From Oceaniovalibus sp. ACAM 378 (lineage in GTDB: Bacteria; Pseudomonadota; Alphaproteobacteria; Rhodobacterales; Rhodobacteraceae): 64,000 bases of DNA. Both the position numbers and the translations under genes were made by a program. Of the stretch, positions 61,970-64,000 are shown in pieces. The notes beneath the pieces were generated by a model, which saw only the letters and a list, made by a program, of their open reading frames with translations, did not search any database and was not told the DNA's origin. Each line of letters opens with the position of its first letter. Positions within the stretch are counted from its first letter, which is position 1. The DNA is taken from assembly GCF_008085915.1 (NCBI RefSeq), contig NZ_VSJK01000012.1:1-64000 (forward strand), given 5' to 3'.

Positions 61970-62677
61970 ATGCCCCATCACCTGACCACCATCGCCTTTG
62001 ATGCCGACGATACACTGTGGCAGAACGAATGTTTCTTCCGCATCACACAGGACAGGTTTGCCGAGCTTCTGGCCGATCACGCCGGGCGCGACCACCTGAA
62101 CGAACGCCTGCTGGCTGCCGAACGGCGCAATCTGGGGCGCTATGGCTTTGGCATCAAGGGATTCGTTCTGTCGATGATCGAAACCGCCATCGAGGTGACG
62201 GATGATCGCGTGCCCGCACAGGTGATCCGCGAAATCATCGAGGCCGGGCACGAGATGCTGCGCCATCCGATCGATCTTTTGCCCGGAGTCGAATCGGCAA
62301 TTGCGGCACTTGCCCCCGACTTCCGCCTGCTGGTGATCACCAAGGGCGATCTGCTGGATCAGGAACGCAAGGTGGCGCAATCGGGCCTTGGCGACCTGTT
62401 CGACGGAATCGAGATCGTGTCGGACAAGACGCCCGCCGCCTATGCCGCGATTTTTGCCCGTCACGATACACCCTGCGAATCAGCGATGATGATCGGAAAC
62501 TCGCTGAAATCCGACGTTATTCCGGTTTTGACCCTTGGGGGTTGGGGGGTGCATGTTCCCCACGGCGTCACCTGGGCGCTGGAACATGCCGAAACACCCG
62601 CCGATCATCCGCGATTTCGTGAGGTCGAGTCGCTTGAGCGGATCGCCGAACTCTGCCTGAGGTTGCGCGATCCTTGA
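61970..62677 (+). CDS. HAD-superfamily hydrolase
   Basis: A 235-residue phosphatase-like protein with the nucleophile motif FDADDTLW (Asp11, Asp13), motif II in LLVITKGD, Lys in DLLDQERK and motif IV in MMIGNSLKSDV. GGAAC precedes the ATG. It is divergent from clpS. Substrate unknown. Confidence 0.88.
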   Translation: MPHHLTTIAFDADDTLWQNECFFRITQDRFAELLADHAGRDHLNERLLAAERRNLGRYGFGIKGFVLSMIETAIEVTDDRVPAQVIREIIEAGHEMLRHPIDLLPGVESAIAALAPDFRLLVITKGDLLDQERKVAQSGLGDLFDGIEIVSDKTPAAYAAIFARHDTPCESAMMIGNSLKSDVIPVLTLGGWGVHVPHGVTWALEHAETPADHPRFREVESLERIAELCLRLRDP

Positions 62678-62874
62678 CCACCACGAAGTCCATGTGTGCA
62701 GAGATGTTGCGGTTGTCCGGATCACCCCGTCTACATATAGTTGCACTACATTAAGAGATTCTTCAAAGCCCCTGAATTAAGGATGTTTTCTGCGCGTAAC
62801 TTCTGTGCTAGCGTCAGATAAATGCGAACCGGGCGTTAGATCTGGCCGCTTGAGGCAGAAAAAGGCAGTGAACC

Positions 62875-64000
62875 GTGGAAACGCGATTTCGGAACATGTT
62901 CCGGGCAGGACTCCTGTTCGCGGTGCTGATTGCATCGCTGGCCATCCCGTCCATAGCGCGGCCCGCACCCTATGCGGCCTTCGTCATTGATGCTCGTTCT
63001 GGCGAGGTGTTGCATGCCCGCAACGCCGATACCCGGCTGCATCCCGCATCGCTGACCAAGATGATGACGCTTTACATCACCTTTGAGGCGATCCGGCGCG
63101 GCGAGATTTCGCTTGAGACCAAGGTGCGGATTTCCAGCAATGCGGCATCCGAACCACCGTCGAAACTGGGGCTGAAATCTGGGCAGACCATTGAGCTCAA
63201 ATATCTGATTCGCGCCGCTGCGATCAAATCCGCCAATGATGCGGCCACGGCTCTGGGCGAAGCGATCGAGGGATCCGAGGCGGCGTTTGCCCGCCGGATG
63301 ACCCGCACCGCCGCCGCCCTGGGCATGACCCGCACCACATTCAAGAACGCCCATGGCCTGACCGAAGAAGGGCACCTGTCCACCGCCCGCGACATGACGA
63401 TGCTGGGCCGGCGGCTTTTGTACGATTATCCGCAGTACTATAATCTTTTCTCGCGCCGGACCGAAGATGCCGGCGTGCGCCAGGTCAACAACACCAACCG
63501 CCGGCTGTTGTCGCAATACGCCGGCGCAGATGGAATCAAGACGGGTTATACCAGCGCGGCAGGGTTCAACCTTGTCGCCTCTGCCGTTCGTGGCAATGAA
63601 AGAGTCATCGCCACGGTATTCGGCGGACGCTCGACCGCGGCGCGCAATGCCAAAGTGGCCGAACTGCTGGATCTGGGGTTCAAACGCTCGCCCAACAACG
63701 CGCCGGTCTCCATGCCCGCAGCACCGCAATATGTCGCCGAGGCCGACCCAGGCCTGCAAGGCAAGACGATTCGGTTGATCACGACGGTCAGCAAATCCGT
63801 GCGCCCTCAACCCCGTCCGAACGCGTCGCCGACCCTGGTTGCCGAACCCGAGGCACCAGCGTTGATGGTGGCACAGGCCGAAGGGGCCGATGCACAGACG
63901 GTTATCGCGCTGGCGGTTGTCGCCGCGCCACCGCCGCGACCCGAGACACTTGTGGCAGAGGCGCCAAAAGGCGCCGCCGAACCATTGAAACTTGAGGTCG
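62875..64000 (+). CDS. D-alanyl-D-alanine carboxypeptidase (S11 family), 3' end outside window
   Basis: A penicillin-binding protein that trims peptidoglycan side chains in the periplasm. The first 375 codons are visible. A signal sequence (about 8-28, FRAGLLFAVLIASLAIPSIA) is followed by the three active-site motifs SLTK (Ser59-Lys62), SAN (119-121) and KTG (222-224). After the catalytic part the sequence becomes Ala/Pro/Glu-rich, as in members with a C-terminal SPOR domain, which would lie beyond the window. Start is the GTG at 62875; an ATG at 62896 is the alternative. The 197 bases upstream contain an AT-rich stretch but no promoter I would name. Confidence 0.92.
   Translation, partial: METRFRNMFRAGLLFAVLIASLAIPSIARPAPYAAFVIDARSGEVLHARNADTRLHPASLTKMMTLYITFEAIRRGEISLETKVRISSNAASEPPSKLGLKSGQTIELKYLIRAAAIKSANDAATALGEAIEGSEAAFARRMTRTAAALGMTRTTFKNAHGLTEEGHLSTARDMTMLGRRLLYDYPQYYNLFSRRTEDAGVRQVNNTNRRLLSQYAGADGIKTGYTSAAGFNLVASAVRGNERVIATVFGGRSTAARNAKVAELLDLGFKRSPNNAPVSMPAAPQYVAEADPGLQGKTIRLITTVSKSVRPQPRPNASPTLVAEPEAPALMVAQAEGADAQTVIALAVVAAPPPRPETLVAEAPKGAAEPLKLEV

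Noticed and set aside
62735-62800. CtrA-like half-sites upstream of the carboxypeptidase gene
   Set aside because: TTAA elements are present but the second half is TTCA or at the wrong spacing.

Overview
The window looks like an ordinary stretch of chromosome from an alphaproteobacterium of the order Rhodobacterales (Roseobacter group). The evidence is the high GC content, the protein families present (a MipZ-type division ATPase, a DUF3035 lipoprotein, a short SdhAF4-like protein, a DinB with an N-terminal zinc ribbon, an SPFH/NfeD pair), a full-length CtrA-type box and an RpoH-type promoter. I see no transposase, integrase, phage, CRISPR array, rRNA or origin cluster.

Layout. 1-9.7 kb: a possible 3' end of an unknown gene; the msrPQ methionine sulfoxide repair pair; a secreted calcium-binding RTX protein built almost only of repeats; clpB with a heat-shock promoter; two small unknown genes before pyrF; nfeD/qmcA and a Nudix hydrolase. 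9.7-14.2 kb: dinB, a very strong inverted repeat, an N-formylglutamate amidohydrolase-like gene, tRNA-Val and ribosomal protein L36, and a secreted protein with a decayed caspase fold and two peptidoglycan-binding domains. 14.2-25.1 kb: a minus-strand cluster with all five parts of a Liv-type ABC importer (two ATPases, two permeases, a binding protein), two acyl/aryl-CoA ligases, a patatin-like lipoprotein and a small secreted protein, interrupted by one opposite-strand SHOCT-like gene below a CtrA box. This cluster is the best candidate for a little-described system, probably import plus CoA activation of an organic acid.

25.1-30 kb: a probably frameshifted small membrane gene, an M20 amidohydrolase, a histidine phosphatase and a DUF3833/SDR pair. 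29.2-41.2 kb: a long minus-strand run (rsmB, heparinase-like, purH, lspA, DUF3035, an active/inactive M16 peptidase pair, mutL, rmuC) that joins ribosome modification, purine synthesis, envelope biogenesis and DNA repair, with many 1-4 bp overlaps. 41.3-47.8 kb: SdhAF4, dapB, rbfA, a DUF2233 protein, truB, a DUF1643 protein, mipZ and tRNA-Met. 47.9-54.6 kb: a TesA/YbbA/YbbP-type module, an FAD-linked oxidase and an MFS transporter. 54.6-59.6 kb: haem synthesis genes hemC, hemE and hemF interleaved with two MFS transporters whose ends overlap hemC and hemE tail to tail. 59.7-64 kb: an SDR with a substituted active-site lysine, an RsmC-like methyltransferase, clpS, a HAD phosphatase and the start of a D-Ala-D-Ala carboxypeptidase.

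A dispersed motif of about 21 bp (GAGTATTT-N-T-R-CAAAGAAGAA) occurs four times: as a perfect inverted pair after dinB, once after the Liv binding-protein gene, and once inside the purH coding sequence.
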